This document shows positions 7,793 to 14,931 of a DNA stretch of 41,667 nt, one piece after another (position 1 is the stretch's first letter; each line of letters starts with the position of its first letter). A program made the position numbers and the translations under genes. A model generated the notes under the pieces. That model was given only the letters and a program-made list of their open reading frames with translations, did no database searches and was not told where the DNA came from. Source of the DNA: Bacteroidales bacterium UBA5235 (GTDB taxonomy: Bacteria; Bacteroidota; Bacteroidia; Bacteroidales; VadinHA17); assembly GCA_002409145.1 (NCBI GenBank), contig DHUL01000006.1, positions 74,912-116,578 of the forward strand, written 5' to 3'.

Positions 7793-7863
7793 ATTTTTGG
7801 GCAGAAATGCAACTGACCAGATTTTTTTATGTCCTTAAGAGGAAACAGTAAAAGGATAATAAT

Positions 7864-8640
7864 ATGAAAACACTAATTCCGGCTTTAATAATGGCCATGA
7901 CAACACTTGCCTCCTGCAGTTTCTTCGTGGATTGTATTGACGGCAACGGGGATGTGGACACCGAATTGAGGGATGCAGTACCGTTTACGGCCATTGCCAA
8001 TGAAGCATCATTTCACGTGAATTACATCCAGGGTGAGGAATATACGATCACAGTTGAGGCTGAGAGCAATATTCTGCCTTATATAGAGACAGAGGTAAGG
8101 GGAGGTGCGCTAGAGATAGGCACTATCAGGGGCACGCACTGTCTTAACTATACAAAGCACCCGGTAATCACCGTAACAGCTCCTCAGATCAGTGAGATAG
8201 TAAATTCAGGGTCAGGCGACTTTGTTGCTGGGCCACTGTCTGGAAGTGATGTAAGGATTGTAAGCAGTGGTTCGGGTGATATCACTGCAGAAACCCTTTC
8301 AGGCGACGAGGTCTCATTAATCTTATCAGGGTCAGGAGACGTGATTACAGAAGAGATTGATGCCACCTCACTGAAGGCCACCCTGTCAGGTTCAGGCGAC
8401 CTGACGATGTCAGGTTCAGCGGTAACGTGCCGCTTCGTGGTCACAGGGTCAGGTACTATTTTCTCACGTGATTGCTCCAGCAGCACAGCCACATTCACAT
8501 TATCAGGCTCAGGATCAGTTTATGCCACGGTCAATGATCAGCTTGATGCTGTTATCAGCGGCAGCGGCAACATCTATATCGTGGGCGACCCGGATATTAA
8601 CCTCACCCGCACAGGTTCGGGCAGGGTCATCCATCTGTAA
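7864..8640 (+). CDS. Lipoprotein with DUF2807 (GIN-domain, head of autotransporter adhesin) repeats
   Basis: A 258-residue protein with a lipoprotein signal (lipobox LASC, Cys near residue 18) and then a classic DUF2807 pattern. After a lead strand region (AVPFTAIANEASFHVNYI), SGSGD-like turns recur about every 15-22 residues (NSGSGDF, SSGSGDI, LSGSGDV, LSGSGDL, VTGSGTI, LSGSGSV, ISGSGNI, RTGSGRV). Such proteins fold as a beta-solenoid with the Gly/Ser turns stacked on one edge. Their role is unproven. It lies 71 bases after the DUF4097-like gene, in the same direction, with MKTL preceded by an AAAAGGATAATAAT stretch. It is probably the last gene of the ECF sigma operon. Confidence 0.8.
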   Translation: MKTLIPALIMAMTTLASCSFFVDCIDGNGDVDTELRDAVPFTAIANEASFHVNYIQGEEYTITVEAESNILPYIETEVRGGALEIGTIRGTHCLNYTKHPVITVTAPQISEIVNSGSGDFVAGPLSGSDVRIVSSGSGDITAETLSGDEVSLILSGSGDVITEEIDATSLKATLSGSGDLTMSGSAVTCRFVVTGSGTIFSRDCSSSTATFTLSGSGSVYATVNDQLDAVISGSGNIYIVGDPDINLTRTGSGRVIHL

Positions 8641-8660
8641 AGAATATCTGCATATTGCAT

Positions 8661-8754
8661 ACAGCGGCAGGTCTGAGGCCTTTCGCTGCCTGCACAGCGG
8701 ATAAAGACCATAATCATACAGCAGCGGCAGGTCTGAAACCTGCCGCTACCTGCA
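8661..8754. repeat. Two extragenic palindromes (REP-like)
   Basis: Two copies of a CAGCGGCAGGTCTGA-type unit lie between the DUF2807 gene and the convergent RNase G gene. The second copy is a perfect 10-bp stem, AGCGGCAGGT (8723-8732) with ACCTGCCGCT (8738-8747) around a CTGAA loop. The first (8661-8694) is a degenerate version, with CAGCG/CGCTG and AGG/CCT pairing. Related units occur at 22647-22796. They resemble REP/BIME sequences spread by RAYT transposases; no RAYT gene is in this window. They may also act as a bidirectional transcript end. Confidence 0.7.
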
Positions 8755-8785
8755 TAAATACAGAATACGATTAATGACAGGAAAA

Positions 8786-10342
8786 TCAGGTGAGATCAAT
8801 CTCGTTACCCTGCCTGTCGCAGAACTGATACTGCAGGAAATGGAAAGATTCGATTCCCTGCACCTTTATGCTGACGCCGTACTTCTTGTTTGTCCTGGAT
8901 ATCCTGGGAAAGAGCCCTTCCCGCAGGTAGGCAGCTACAAAAGGATGGGTCCTGAGGATGAATCTTGTGGTCTTTACCTTCTCAATGATTGAAGAGAGTG
9001 TCCGTTCGATCTCATCGGTAAGCAATATAGCAGGGGCAGTTTTCCCCTCTCCCCTGCAGACAGGGCATTTCTCATCAGTGACGATTGTCGTTTCGGGGCG
9101 TACCCTCTGCCTTGTTATCTGCATCAGCCCGAATTTGCTGAGGGGTAGTATATTATGTTTGGCCCTGTCAGCGCTCATCAGTTCCTTCATCCTGTCATGG
9201 AGGGCCTGGCGGTTATCGTTAGCCTGCATATCAATGAAGTCAATCACGATTATTCCGCCCATATCTCTGAGGCGCAGCTGCCGGGCTATTTCCCTTGCCG
9301 CCTCAAGATTGACGGAGAGGGCATTTGACTCCTGGTCAGAGCCTGATTTTGACCTGTTGCCGCTGTTGACGTCAACGACGTGCAGTGCTTCAGTATGCTC
9401 AATTATAAGGTATGAACCGCCCTTGAAAGAGATGGTGCGTCCGAAGAGCCCCTTGATCTGTCGGCTGACGCCATAATGGTCAAAGATGGGAAATTGCTCC
9501 TTATATACCTTTACTATCTTTTCCTTCTCAGGGGCTATCTCCCTGATGTATGATTTCACTTCGCCGGCAATAACCTCATCATCCACGATGATGCTGTTGA
9601 AGTCGGTACTGAGTATATCCCTGAGGATTGTTGTCGTGCGGTTCATCTCACCCAGGAGCAGTCGTGGCGACTTTACGTCACGGTGTACTCCCGAGAGAGC
9701 TGTCTCCCATCGGTTGATAAGTTCCTTAAGTTCAGCGTCCAGGGCTGCCACCTTCTTTCCTTCGGCAACGGTACGTACAATGACGCCGTAATTCTTCGGC
9801 TTAATACTCTGTATCAGGAGCTTGAGGCGATTTCGTTCCTCTGCGTTCTCTATCTTTGAAGAGACGGATACCTTGTCTGAGAATGGCATGAGGACGAGGT
9901 TTCGTCCTGCTATGCTCACCTCTGAGGCCAGCCTTGGCCCCTTTGTGGAGATGGGTTCCTTGGTTATCTGCACGATAACTGTCTGTCCTGCTGTCAGTAC
10001 GTCAGCTATCTTCCCATCCTTGTCAATGTCAGCCTCAGGCTTGAACTTTGACACTGTCGTCATTCTGGCCTTGTTCTGTGTGGCCAGCTGGTAATAACGG
10101 TGGAGGGTCCTGAACTGGGCTCCCAGATCAAGATAGTGCAGGAAAGCATCTTTTTCGAACCCAACGTTAATGAACGCTGCATTAAGCCCCGGCATGATCT
10201 TCTTTACCTTTCCCAGGTAAATGTCGCCGACTGAGAATTTTACATTCCGCTTTTCTTTATTTAACTCGACAAGCTGCTTATCCTCCAGTAGTGCAATGGA
10301 TATCTCAGCATCATTTACGCTGATAATTAAATCCTTATTCAC
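8786..10342 (-). CDS. rng: Ribonuclease G/E family endoribonuclease
   Basis: A 518-residue RNase E/G catalytic protein. The S1 RNA-binding domain is near residues 35-125 (VGDIYLGKVKKIMPGLNAAFINVGFEKDAFLHY), with the 5'-sensor and DNase I-like region following. The catalytic metal site contains DVNSGNRSKSG and IVIDFIDM, and the zinc-link CPVCRGEG sits at about residues 415-422. It cleaves single-stranded A/U-rich RNA and matures rRNA and mRNA. The length fits RNase G, without the long C-terminal degradosome scaffold of E. coli RNase E. The 30-aa basic protein and HU genes lie upstream on the same strand. A perfect 14-bp hairpin in its leader (10386-10417) could be a processing or autoregulation site. 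Confidence 0.93.
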   Translation of the reverse strand: MNKDLIISVNDAEISIALLEDKQLVELNKEKRNVKFSVGDIYLGKVKKIMPGLNAAFINVGFEKDAFLHYLDLGAQFRTLHRYYQLATQNKARMTTVSKFKPEADIDKDGKIADVLTAGQTVIVQITKEPISTKGPRLASEVSIAGRNLVLMPFSDKVSVSSKIENAEERNRLKLLIQSIKPKNYGVIVRTVAEGKKVAALDAELKELINRWETALSGVHRDVKSPRLLLGEMNRTTTILRDILSTDFNSIIVDDEVIAGEVKSYIREIAPEKEKIVKVYKEQFPIFDHYGVSRQIKGLFGRTISFKGGSYLIIEHTEALHVVDVNSGNRSKSGSDQESNALSVNLEAAREIARQLRLRDMGGIIVIDFIDMQANDNRQALHDRMKELMSADRAKHNILPLSKFGLMQITRQRVRPETTIVTDEKCPVCRGEGKTAPAILLTDEIERTLSSIIEKVKTTRFILRTHPFVAAYLREGLFPRISRTNKKYGVSIKVQGIESFHFLQYQFCDRQGNEIDLT

Positions 10343-10385
10343 ATTCCGGAATTTGTTGCCAGCCTATAGTCGCTTTATAATGCAA

Positions 10386-10417
10386 CTAACCTAAAGATCT
10401 ACGGATCTTTAGGTTAG
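10386..10417 (-). promoter_or_regulatory. Perfect 14-bp hairpin in the RNase G leader
   Basis: CTAACCTAAAGATC (10386-10399) pairs fully with GATCTTTAGGTTAG (10404-10417) around a four-base loop. It lies between the 30-aa protein gene and the RNase G start, 44 bases before the latter. No T-run follows on either strand, so it is unlikely to be an intrinsic terminator. It could be a cleavage or stability element controlling RNase G expression, as known for the E. coli rne leader, but this is inference. Confidence 0.6.
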
Positions 10418-10446
10418 ATATAAGAGCTACAGACTATGCATTTATG

Positions 10447-10539
10447 CTACTTCTTCTTCTTATGCCTGTCTTTCCGCAAGCGCTTTTTACGCTTGTGGGT
10501 TGCCATCTTATGCCTTTTTCTCTTTTTACCGCTTGGCAT
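10447..10539 (-). CDS. 30-residue basic protein, AURKAIP1/COX24-like (mS38-type)
   Basis: This 30-codon gene begins MPSGKKRKRHKMATHKRKK and ends with a Lys-rich tail; almost two thirds of its residues are Lys or Arg. It matches the short Bacteroidota proteins annotated as AURKAIP1/COX24 domain proteins, related to the mitochondrial small-subunit protein mS38. By that relation it is probably a small ribosomal subunit component. The start ATG is 4 bases downstream of the HU stop, so it is cotranscribed with HU. The gene is easily missed by automated callers because of its length. I recognise the family by sequence memory; ribosome binding in this organism is inferred. Confidence 0.85.
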   Translation of the reverse strand: MPSGKKRKRHKMATHKRKKRLRKDRHKKKK

Positions 10540-10543
10540 ATTA

Positions 10544-10831
10544 TTATTTCTTAACGTGTGATTTTACCTTGTTGATGAAAGTCTTGGCAGGTTTGAATGC
10601 CGGGATATTGTGAGCAGGAATGATAATGGTGGTATTCTTCGAGATGTTCCTGGCTGTTTTCTTCGCGCGCTTCTTCACGATGAAGCTGCCAAATCCCCTG
10701 AGATAAACATTATTGCCGGCGACCATTGAGTCTTTTACTGATTCCATGAAAGCCTCAACGGTTTTCTGAACGGTCACTTTTTCAATTCCAGTGTTCTTGG
10801 CAATTTCGTTAACAATGTCTGCTTTTGTCAT
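10544..10831 (-). CDS. HU/IHF family DNA-binding protein
   Basis: A 95-residue nucleoid protein. The N-terminal helices (MTKADIVNEIAKNTGI) and the beta-arm region with GFGSFIVKKRAKKTARN are diagnostic of the HU/IHF fold, where the arms intercalate into bent DNA. The usual GRNP arm tip is replaced by an ARNISKNTTIIIPAH variant, a common Bacteroidota form. The C-terminus FKPAKTFINKV is typical. It heads an operon with the 30-aa basic protein and then RNase G. A TATATTTG box at 10887-10894 precedes it on the minus strand. Confidence 0.93.
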   Translation of the reverse strand: MTKADIVNEIAKNTGIEKVTVQKTVEAFMESVKDSMVAGNNVYLRGFGSFIVKKRAKKTARNISKNTTIIIPAHNIPAFKPAKTFINKVKSHVKK

Positions 10832-10886
10832 GTTGCAAGAATTTTAAATTCAACAAATTATTTTGATGTTCTGTTTTTTCAATGTG

Positions 10887-10894
10887 CAAATATA
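10887..10894 (-). promoter_or_regulatory. Bacteroidota -7 box TATATTTG for the HU operon
   Basis: The minus strand has TATATTTG, an exact TAnnTTTG match, about 56 bases before the HU start. A TTTTG further upstream is not at the ideal 19-21 base spacing. Position and match make it a plausible promoter. Confidence 0.45.
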
Positions 10895-10994
10895 AAATAT
10901 TATTTATCAATAACAGGCGACAAAACTTTTTTTTCAGTCCGAAATTGCTGATTTTTTGATACCTATAAAATATACGGTGTAAAAACACGCTTTA

Positions 10995-11047
10995 CGGGCA
11001 AGCCCGGAAGGCGGCTCCCGCAAGGGAGTAACTGTCTCCTGGCCTTC
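10995..11047 (+). other. Compact stem-loop cluster upstream of ssb
   Basis: Three nested or adjacent stems can form: CGGG/CCCG at 10995-11006; GAAGGC (11007-11012) with GCCTTC (11042-11047); and inside the latter CTCCC (11015-11019) with GGGAG (11024-11028) closed by a GCAA tetraloop. This is denser pairing than in the AT-rich flanks. It lies upstream of the probable ssb promoter, so it is not an ssb riboswitch. It may be a degenerate extragenic palindrome or a small RNA segment. Confidence 0.4.
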
Positions 11048-11063
11048 ACAGCAATATTTTTCG

Positions 11064-11071
11064 TAACTTTA
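11064..11071 (+). promoter_or_regulatory. Probable -7 box TAACTTTA for the ssb-gldED operon
   Basis: TAACTTTA matches TAnnTTTG except at the last base and lies 36 bases before the ssb ATG, a distance that leaves a short leader. No convincing -33 TTTG is seen. Confidence 0.4.
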
Positions 11072-11106
11072 CATCCTTTTAGAGAAGTATAATTAATACT
11101 AAAGCT

Positions 11107-11607
11107 ATGTCATTCAATAAGGTAATACTGGTGGGTAACGTCGGTAAAGATCCCGAGATCAGGCGTTTTGAGAACAATATCAAAGCTTCTTTCTCACTCG
11201 CAACAAGTGAAACCTACACCCCCAGGGGTGGCGAGAAGGTGACACAGACTGAATGGCACAACATTGTGGCATGGAGAAGGCTTGCCGAACTGTCTGAGAA
11301 CTATATACGCAAGGGATCACAGATACTCGTTGAGGGCAAGCTTCGCTACAGGTCATATGATGACCGTGACGGCAACAAGAGATACATCGTGGAGGTGGAA
11401 GCCGATGTGATTCAGCTGCTTGGCCGTAAGCCTGACAACGCAGGCCAGCCGGGCCAGGGTTACCAGGGCAACCAGGGATACCAGAACAACAACCAGGGCG
11501 GCAGTCAGGGTTATACTTCCCCTTCCCGGCCGTCATCTCCTTCAGCGGGCGAGGGATTGGGTGAAGATCTCTCCACCCATGACACTGCAGATGACCTGCC
11601 CTTTTAG
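11107..11607 (+). CDS. ssb: Single-stranded DNA-binding protein
   Basis: A 166-residue SSB. The OB-fold covers about residues 1-105 (MSFNKVILVGNVGKDPEIRR... TEWHNIVAWRRLAELSENYIRKGSQILVEGKL). A Gly/Gln/Asn-rich flexible linker (repeated NQGYQ units) follows, and the conserved acidic tip DDLPF at the end recruits replication and repair enzymes. It binds ssDNA as a tetramer. It is the first gene of a plus-strand cluster with gldE 13 bases downstream; this ssb-gldE-gldD order is typical in Bacteroidota. Confidence 0.96.
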   Translation: MSFNKVILVGNVGKDPEIRRFENNIKASFSLATSETYTPRGGEKVTQTEWHNIVAWRRLAELSENYIRKGSQILVEGKLRYRSYDDRDGNKRYIVEVEADVIQLLGRKPDNAGQPGQGYQGNQGYQNNNQGGSQGYTSPSRPSSPSAGEGLGEDLSTHDTADDLPF

Positions 11608-11620
11608 GTAACCAATCCGG

Positions 11621-12955
11621 ATGATTTTGGAGACGCTACTCTCAGGTACATTAACCGGAATAATGGTTCTTGCCGCTGTTACAGGATCACCACTTGCCAT
11701 GGGAGCAGAGATAATCTGCCTCATTCTGCTTATAATAGCATCTGCATTCATCTCCGGTTCAGAGGTGGCCTACTTCTCACTTACCCCAAATGACATGGAG
11801 GAGATCCAGCACCGCAGGGGCAGGAGGCAATCAGCCGCGATGGGACTCCTTGCAAAGCCTGACAGGCTGCTGAGCACCATCCTTGTAGCCAACAATGTCA
11901 TTAACATTGCAATCATAATACTGGCGGCGTTCATCAGCTCAAGACTTTTTGACCTGAGTAATAACCCTGTCCTTTCCTTTATTATTGAAGTGGTGGTCAT
12001 CACCTTCATACTGCTGCTCTTTTGCGAGATCATCCCCAAGGTTCTGGCTTCGAGAAGCCAGCTGAAGTTCGCACTGATGATGGCTCCGGCACTCACCTTC
12101 ACCACAAAGCTGTTCAAACCCCTGGCCTCCCTCCTGGCCTATTCTTCGTTCTTTGTCAGGCGCAGGCAGAAGTCAAGAGATGCGGGCCTCAGCATTGATG
12201 ACCTGTCGGTGGCCCTTGACCTGACCTCTGCGGAGATCAAGGATGACAAGGACCTGCTCAAGGGGGTTGTCCGGTTCGGTAACACCAGCGCAAGTGCTAT
12301 CATGTGCCCCCGGATGGACGTCACTGCCCTCGACATAAGCAATGGATTCCATACCATCATGCATGAGGTGGTCGAATCAGGCTTCTCCCGCATCCCGGTC
12401 TATTCTCAAACCTTTGACAACGTCAGGGGCATCCTGTTTGTCAAGGACCTGCTGCCACATCTCGGCAAACCTGACAACTTCAGGTGGCAATCACTCATCC
12501 GCCCTGCCTACGTGGTGCCGGAAACGAAAAAGATAAGCGAGCTGCTTAAGGAGTTCCAGGCAAAAAAGATACACATGGCTATTGTAGTGGACGAGTACGG
12601 AGGGACAAGCGGGCTGGTGACACTTGAGGATGTGCTGGAGGAGATTGTAGGTGAGATCACCGATGAGACAGATGAGGAGGTGCCGCTTTACACTCAGACA
12701 GGTGAAGGAAAATGGGTATTTGACGGCAAGATACTGCTGAATGATTTTTACCGTATTACAGGGCTTGAAGATGATCCCTTCGGGGAGGTGAGGGGCGACT
12801 CTGAAACACTGGCAGGATTACTGCTGGAGCTGCTCGGGGAGATACCTGTCAAGGGCAGGGAGATAACTGCAGGAGGCTTCAGGTTCACAATTGAAAGTAT
12901 TGAGAAAAGGCGGATCAGGGAGATCTCTGCTGAAAAGAAAGGGGAAGACGTATGA
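11621..12955 (+). CDS. gldE: Gliding motility-associated membrane protein GldE (CNNM/CorC-like)
   Basis: A 444-residue protein of the hemolysin/CorC family. The N-terminal DUF21 (CNNM) membrane part has about four hydrophobic segments (residues 10-165, including the SGSEVAYFSL signature). A pair of CBS domains spans about 205-330 (IMCPRMDVTALD and MAIVVDEYGGTSGLVTLEDVLEEIVGEI), and a CorC/HlyC domain lies at the C-terminus. The family is linked to divalent-cation transport. In Bacteroidota the copy next to gldD and ssb is GldE, needed with GldD for gliding and T9SS function in Flavobacterium. Its stop overlaps the gldD start by 4 bases. The call depends on synteny as well as domains. Confidence 0.88.
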   Translation: MILETLLSGTLTGIMVLAAVTGSPLAMGAEIICLILLIIASAFISGSEVAYFSLTPNDMEEIQHRRGRRQSAAMGLLAKPDRLLSTILVANNVINIAIIILAAFISSRLFDLSNNPVLSFIIEVVVITFILLLFCEIIPKVLASRSQLKFALMMAPALTFTTKLFKPLASLLAYSSFFVRRRQKSRDAGLSIDDLSVALDLTSAEIKDDKDLLKGVVRFGNTSASAIMCPRMDVTALDISNGFHTIMHEVVESGFSRIPVYSQTFDNVRGILFVKDLLPHLGKPDNFRWQSLIRPAYVVPETKKISELLKEFQAKKIHMAIVVDEYGGTSGLVTLEDVLEEIVGEITDETDEEVPLYTQTGEGKWVFDGKILLNDFYRITGLEDDPFGEVRGDSETLAGLLLELLGEIPVKGREITAGGFRFTIESIEKRRIREISAEKKGEDV

Positions 12956-13524
12956 AAAAAGTAATTGCGGCCGCACTGCTGGCCCCGGCACTGATTCTGG
13001 CGGGTTGTGGCCATCCACCGGTACCAAAGCCAAAAGGGTACTTCAGGATCGACCTGCCGCAAAAAAGCTATGTTCATTTTGACTCCCCCTGCTCCTACTC
13101 CATCGAATACCCTCACTACGCCATCATCAACCTGCACCCCGCGGCTGCCACTGACACCTGCTGGATGGACATCGAATTCCCTTCGCTGAAGGCGAAGATA
13201 CACCTCTCCTATTTCGATATACACGACAACCTCACATCACTGACCGAGCTGTCGCGTGAAATGGCCTATAAACACACTATCAGGGCAGAGGCCATCGAGG
13301 AGAAGCTCTGGGCTGATGAATCTTCCAGGGTCTACGGGATGCTATATGACCTTAAGGGGAACACGGCTTCAGCGGTGCAATTCTTCGTAACCGACAGCAC
13401 CCGCCATTACCTGAGGGGATCCCTTTATTTCACAGCCCAGCCCAATGAAGACTCACTCATGCCGGTGATCTCATTCATCAGGGAGGACATCATTCACCTT
13501 ATCGAGACGCTGAACTGGCGGTAG
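12952..13524 (+). CDS. gldD: Gliding motility lipoprotein GldD
   Basis: A 190-residue lipoprotein with signal and lipobox LILAGC (Cys19). The mature part opens HPPVPKPKGYFRIDLPQKSY, the characteristic GldD start. GldD is a cell-envelope lipoprotein required for gliding motility and linked to T9SS in Flavobacterium johnsoniae; its biochemical role is not established. It overlaps gldE by 4 bases (ATGA), implying coupled translation. Many non-gliding Bacteroidales keep gldD and gldE, so presence alone does not show motility. Confidence 0.88.
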   Translation: MKKVIAAALLAPALILAGCGHPPVPKPKGYFRIDLPQKSYVHFDSPCSYSIEYPHYAIINLHPAAATDTCWMDIEFPSLKAKIHLSYFDIHDNLTSLTELSREMAYKHTIRAEAIEEKLWADESSRVYGMLYDLKGNTASAVQFFVTDSTRHYLRGSLYFTAQPNEDSLMPVISFIREDIIHLIETLNWR

Positions 13525-13527
13525 AAT

Positions 13528-14172
13528 ATGGGCTGCATTACCAAGCACTATCTGAACAAGGAGACGGTTATCGGAGTCTGGAAAATCGAAGAGGATATCG
13601 ATACGCTCCTTTCAATGGTGGAATTCAGCCCTGAAGACAGGAAAAGATACGAGTTCTTCCGGAGCAACTCAAGGAAGATGGAGTTTCTGAGTGTCAGGGC
13701 TCTGCTTGCGGAGATGCTCGGAAATGAAGCAAGGATAGTTTACAACAAGAACAATAAGCCATTTATCAAAGACGGCTCCCACTTCATCAGCATCACTCAC
13801 TCCAACAAGCTGACAGCGATACTTTTAAGCAAGACCGAGCGTGTAGGCATTGACCTTGAGTACATGAGGGTGAACATCAATGCCTTTGCCTCGAAGTTCA
13901 TGAACAAAAGGGAGAAGGTAACCCGCAGGTGGTCTGACCGTACCTATCACCTGTATATACACTGGTGTGCCAAAGAGGCTATTTATAAGATCTGTGACAA
14001 GGAGGGAATAAACATTGTCAATGATATCACCATTGAACCTTTTGTGGTGAAAGAGTCTGGAGAGATCAGGGGCATTGTGGAGAATGAGAGGATCAGTGAC
14101 CGGTTCACTCTGTATTATTCGAGATACGACAATTACACCATTGTCTGGACAAAGAAGAAGCATGAAAGTTGA
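13528..14172 (+). CDS. 4'-phosphopantetheinyl transferase superfamily protein
   Basis: A 214-residue Sfp-type enzyme. The two signatures are visible: GIDLEYM at about residues 108-114, with the metal-binding Asp, and WCAKEAIYK at about 151-159, with the catalytic Glu and Lys. It moves the phosphopantetheine arm of CoA onto a Ser of acyl or peptidyl carrier proteins. It starts 3 bases after gldD and overlaps the next gene by 11 bases, so it is in the ssb-gldE-gldD operon. No carrier protein lies nearby. The fatty-acid ACP is the probable target unless a separate AcpS exists elsewhere. Confidence 0.88.
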   Translation: MGCITKHYLNKETVIGVWKIEEDIDTLLSMVEFSPEDRKRYEFFRSNSRKMEFLSVRALLAEMLGNEARIVYNKNNKPFIKDGSHFISITHSNKLTAILLSKTERVGIDLEYMRVNINAFASKFMNKREKVTRRWSDRTYHLYIHWCAKEAIYKICDKEGINIVNDITIEPFVVKESGEIRGIVENERISDRFTLYYSRYDNYTIVWTKKKHES

Positions 14173-14902
14173 GATACCCTGGAAGAAGAGGAAACTTGTG
14201 GCCCAGCTGATAGATCCTGACCGGGCCGGAGAGGAAACGCTGGTAACTGCTGTCCGGCTGGCTGAGGAAGCTGGTGTGGATCTTTTCCTGGCAGGCGGCA
14301 GCCTTACAACTGTGCCTGTGGCTGACGTCGTCAGGAGGCTGAAGGAATTGTCATCCATCCCGGTGGTGCTATTCCCGGGAAATCTCACACAGCTTACTGT
14401 TGAAGCTGATGCCGTTTTCCTGCTGTCACTCATAAGCGGACGGAATCCCGAACTTCTCATTGGCAGCCATGTAATTGCAGCTCCTATCCTTAAAAATATG
14501 AGGGACAGGGTTATCCCTGTGGGCTACATGCTCATTGACTGCGGAGGAGGCACTTCCGTTGAGTATATGAGCCAGACCACCCCCATTCCGTCAGGAAAGA
14601 ACGATATTGCCGTTGCCACGGCACTCGCAGGAGAGATGCTTGGCATGAAAGCCATTTACCTGGAGGGAGGCAGCGGTGCTGCCAGACCGGTTGATCCATC
14701 CATGATCAGGGCTGTAAGGGAGGAGCTGACCATCCCGATCATTACCGGTGGAGGAATAGACTCAGATGAAAAGGTGGAGCAGGCTTTTACTGCCGGGGCT
14801 GACATGGTTGTCATCGGCAACGGCTGCGAACAGGATCCGGCACTGATAAGAGGTGTATGCCGCGTCAGGGACAGCTTCAACCGCGGTGCTGTAATTATCT
14901 GA
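14162..14902 (+). CDS. Geranylgeranylglyceryl/heptaprenylglyceryl phosphate synthase family
   Basis: A 246-residue TIM-barrel protein of the PcrB/GGGPS family. The seen motifs are KLVAQLIDPDRA near the N-terminus, VDLFLAGGSLTT, IPVVLFPGN, AIYLEGGSGAARPV, and IPIITGGGIDSDEKVEQAFTAG with the phosphate-binding VVIGNG. The family joins a polyprenyl diphosphate to sn-glycerol-1-phosphate, forming an ether lipid precursor. Bacteroidota often carry a GGGPS-like enzyme although they are not archaea, and the prenyl length is not readable. I chose ATG at 14162, which overlaps the transferase gene by 11 bases. An upstream start at 14075 would add 29 residues lying inside that gene and is unlikely. Confidence 0.88.
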   Translation: MKVEIPWKKRKLVAQLIDPDRAGEETLVTAVRLAEEAGVDLFLAGGSLTTVPVADVVRRLKELSSIPVVLFPGNLTQLTVEADAVFLLSLISGRNPELLIGSHVIAAPILKNMRDRVIPVGYMLIDCGGGTSVEYMSQTTPIPSGKNDIAVATALAGEMLGMKAIYLEGGSGAARPVDPSMIRAVREELTIPIITGGGIDSDEKVEQAFTAGADMVVIGNGCEQDPALIRGVCRVRDSFNRGAVII

Positions 14903-14904
14903 CA

Positions 14905-14928
14905 TTGCCCGGGTGGCGGTCCGGGCAA
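14905..14928. terminator. Hairpin between convergent genes, terminator-like
   Basis: TTGCCCGG (14905-14912) pairs with CCGGGCAA (14921-14928) around an 8-base loop, two bases after the GGGPS stop and three before the end of the converging phosphatase-like gene. It has no T-run on either side, so it may act as a weak or factor-assisted bidirectional terminator, or only protect 3' ends. Confidence 0.55.
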
Positions 14929-14931
14929 CAG

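Noticed and set aside
8184..8640. Tandem DNA repeat of SGSGD codons as a mobile or CRISPR-like repeat
   Set aside because: The repeats are in frame, diverged at DNA level and explained by the beta-solenoid protein.
8958..9476. 172-residue open frame on the plus strand
   Set aside because: It lies wholly opposite the RNase G gene, is Ser/Leu/Arg-rich in the way antisense frames are, and has no domain.
10995..11047. tRNA or riboswitch for ssb
   Set aside because: No cloverleaf or acceptor/T-loop sequence, and the structure is upstream of the probable ssb promoter.
13825..14460. 211-residue minus-strand frame
   Set aside because: It crosses the junction of the phosphopantetheinyl transferase and GGGPS genes on the opposite strand; both of those are strongly supported.
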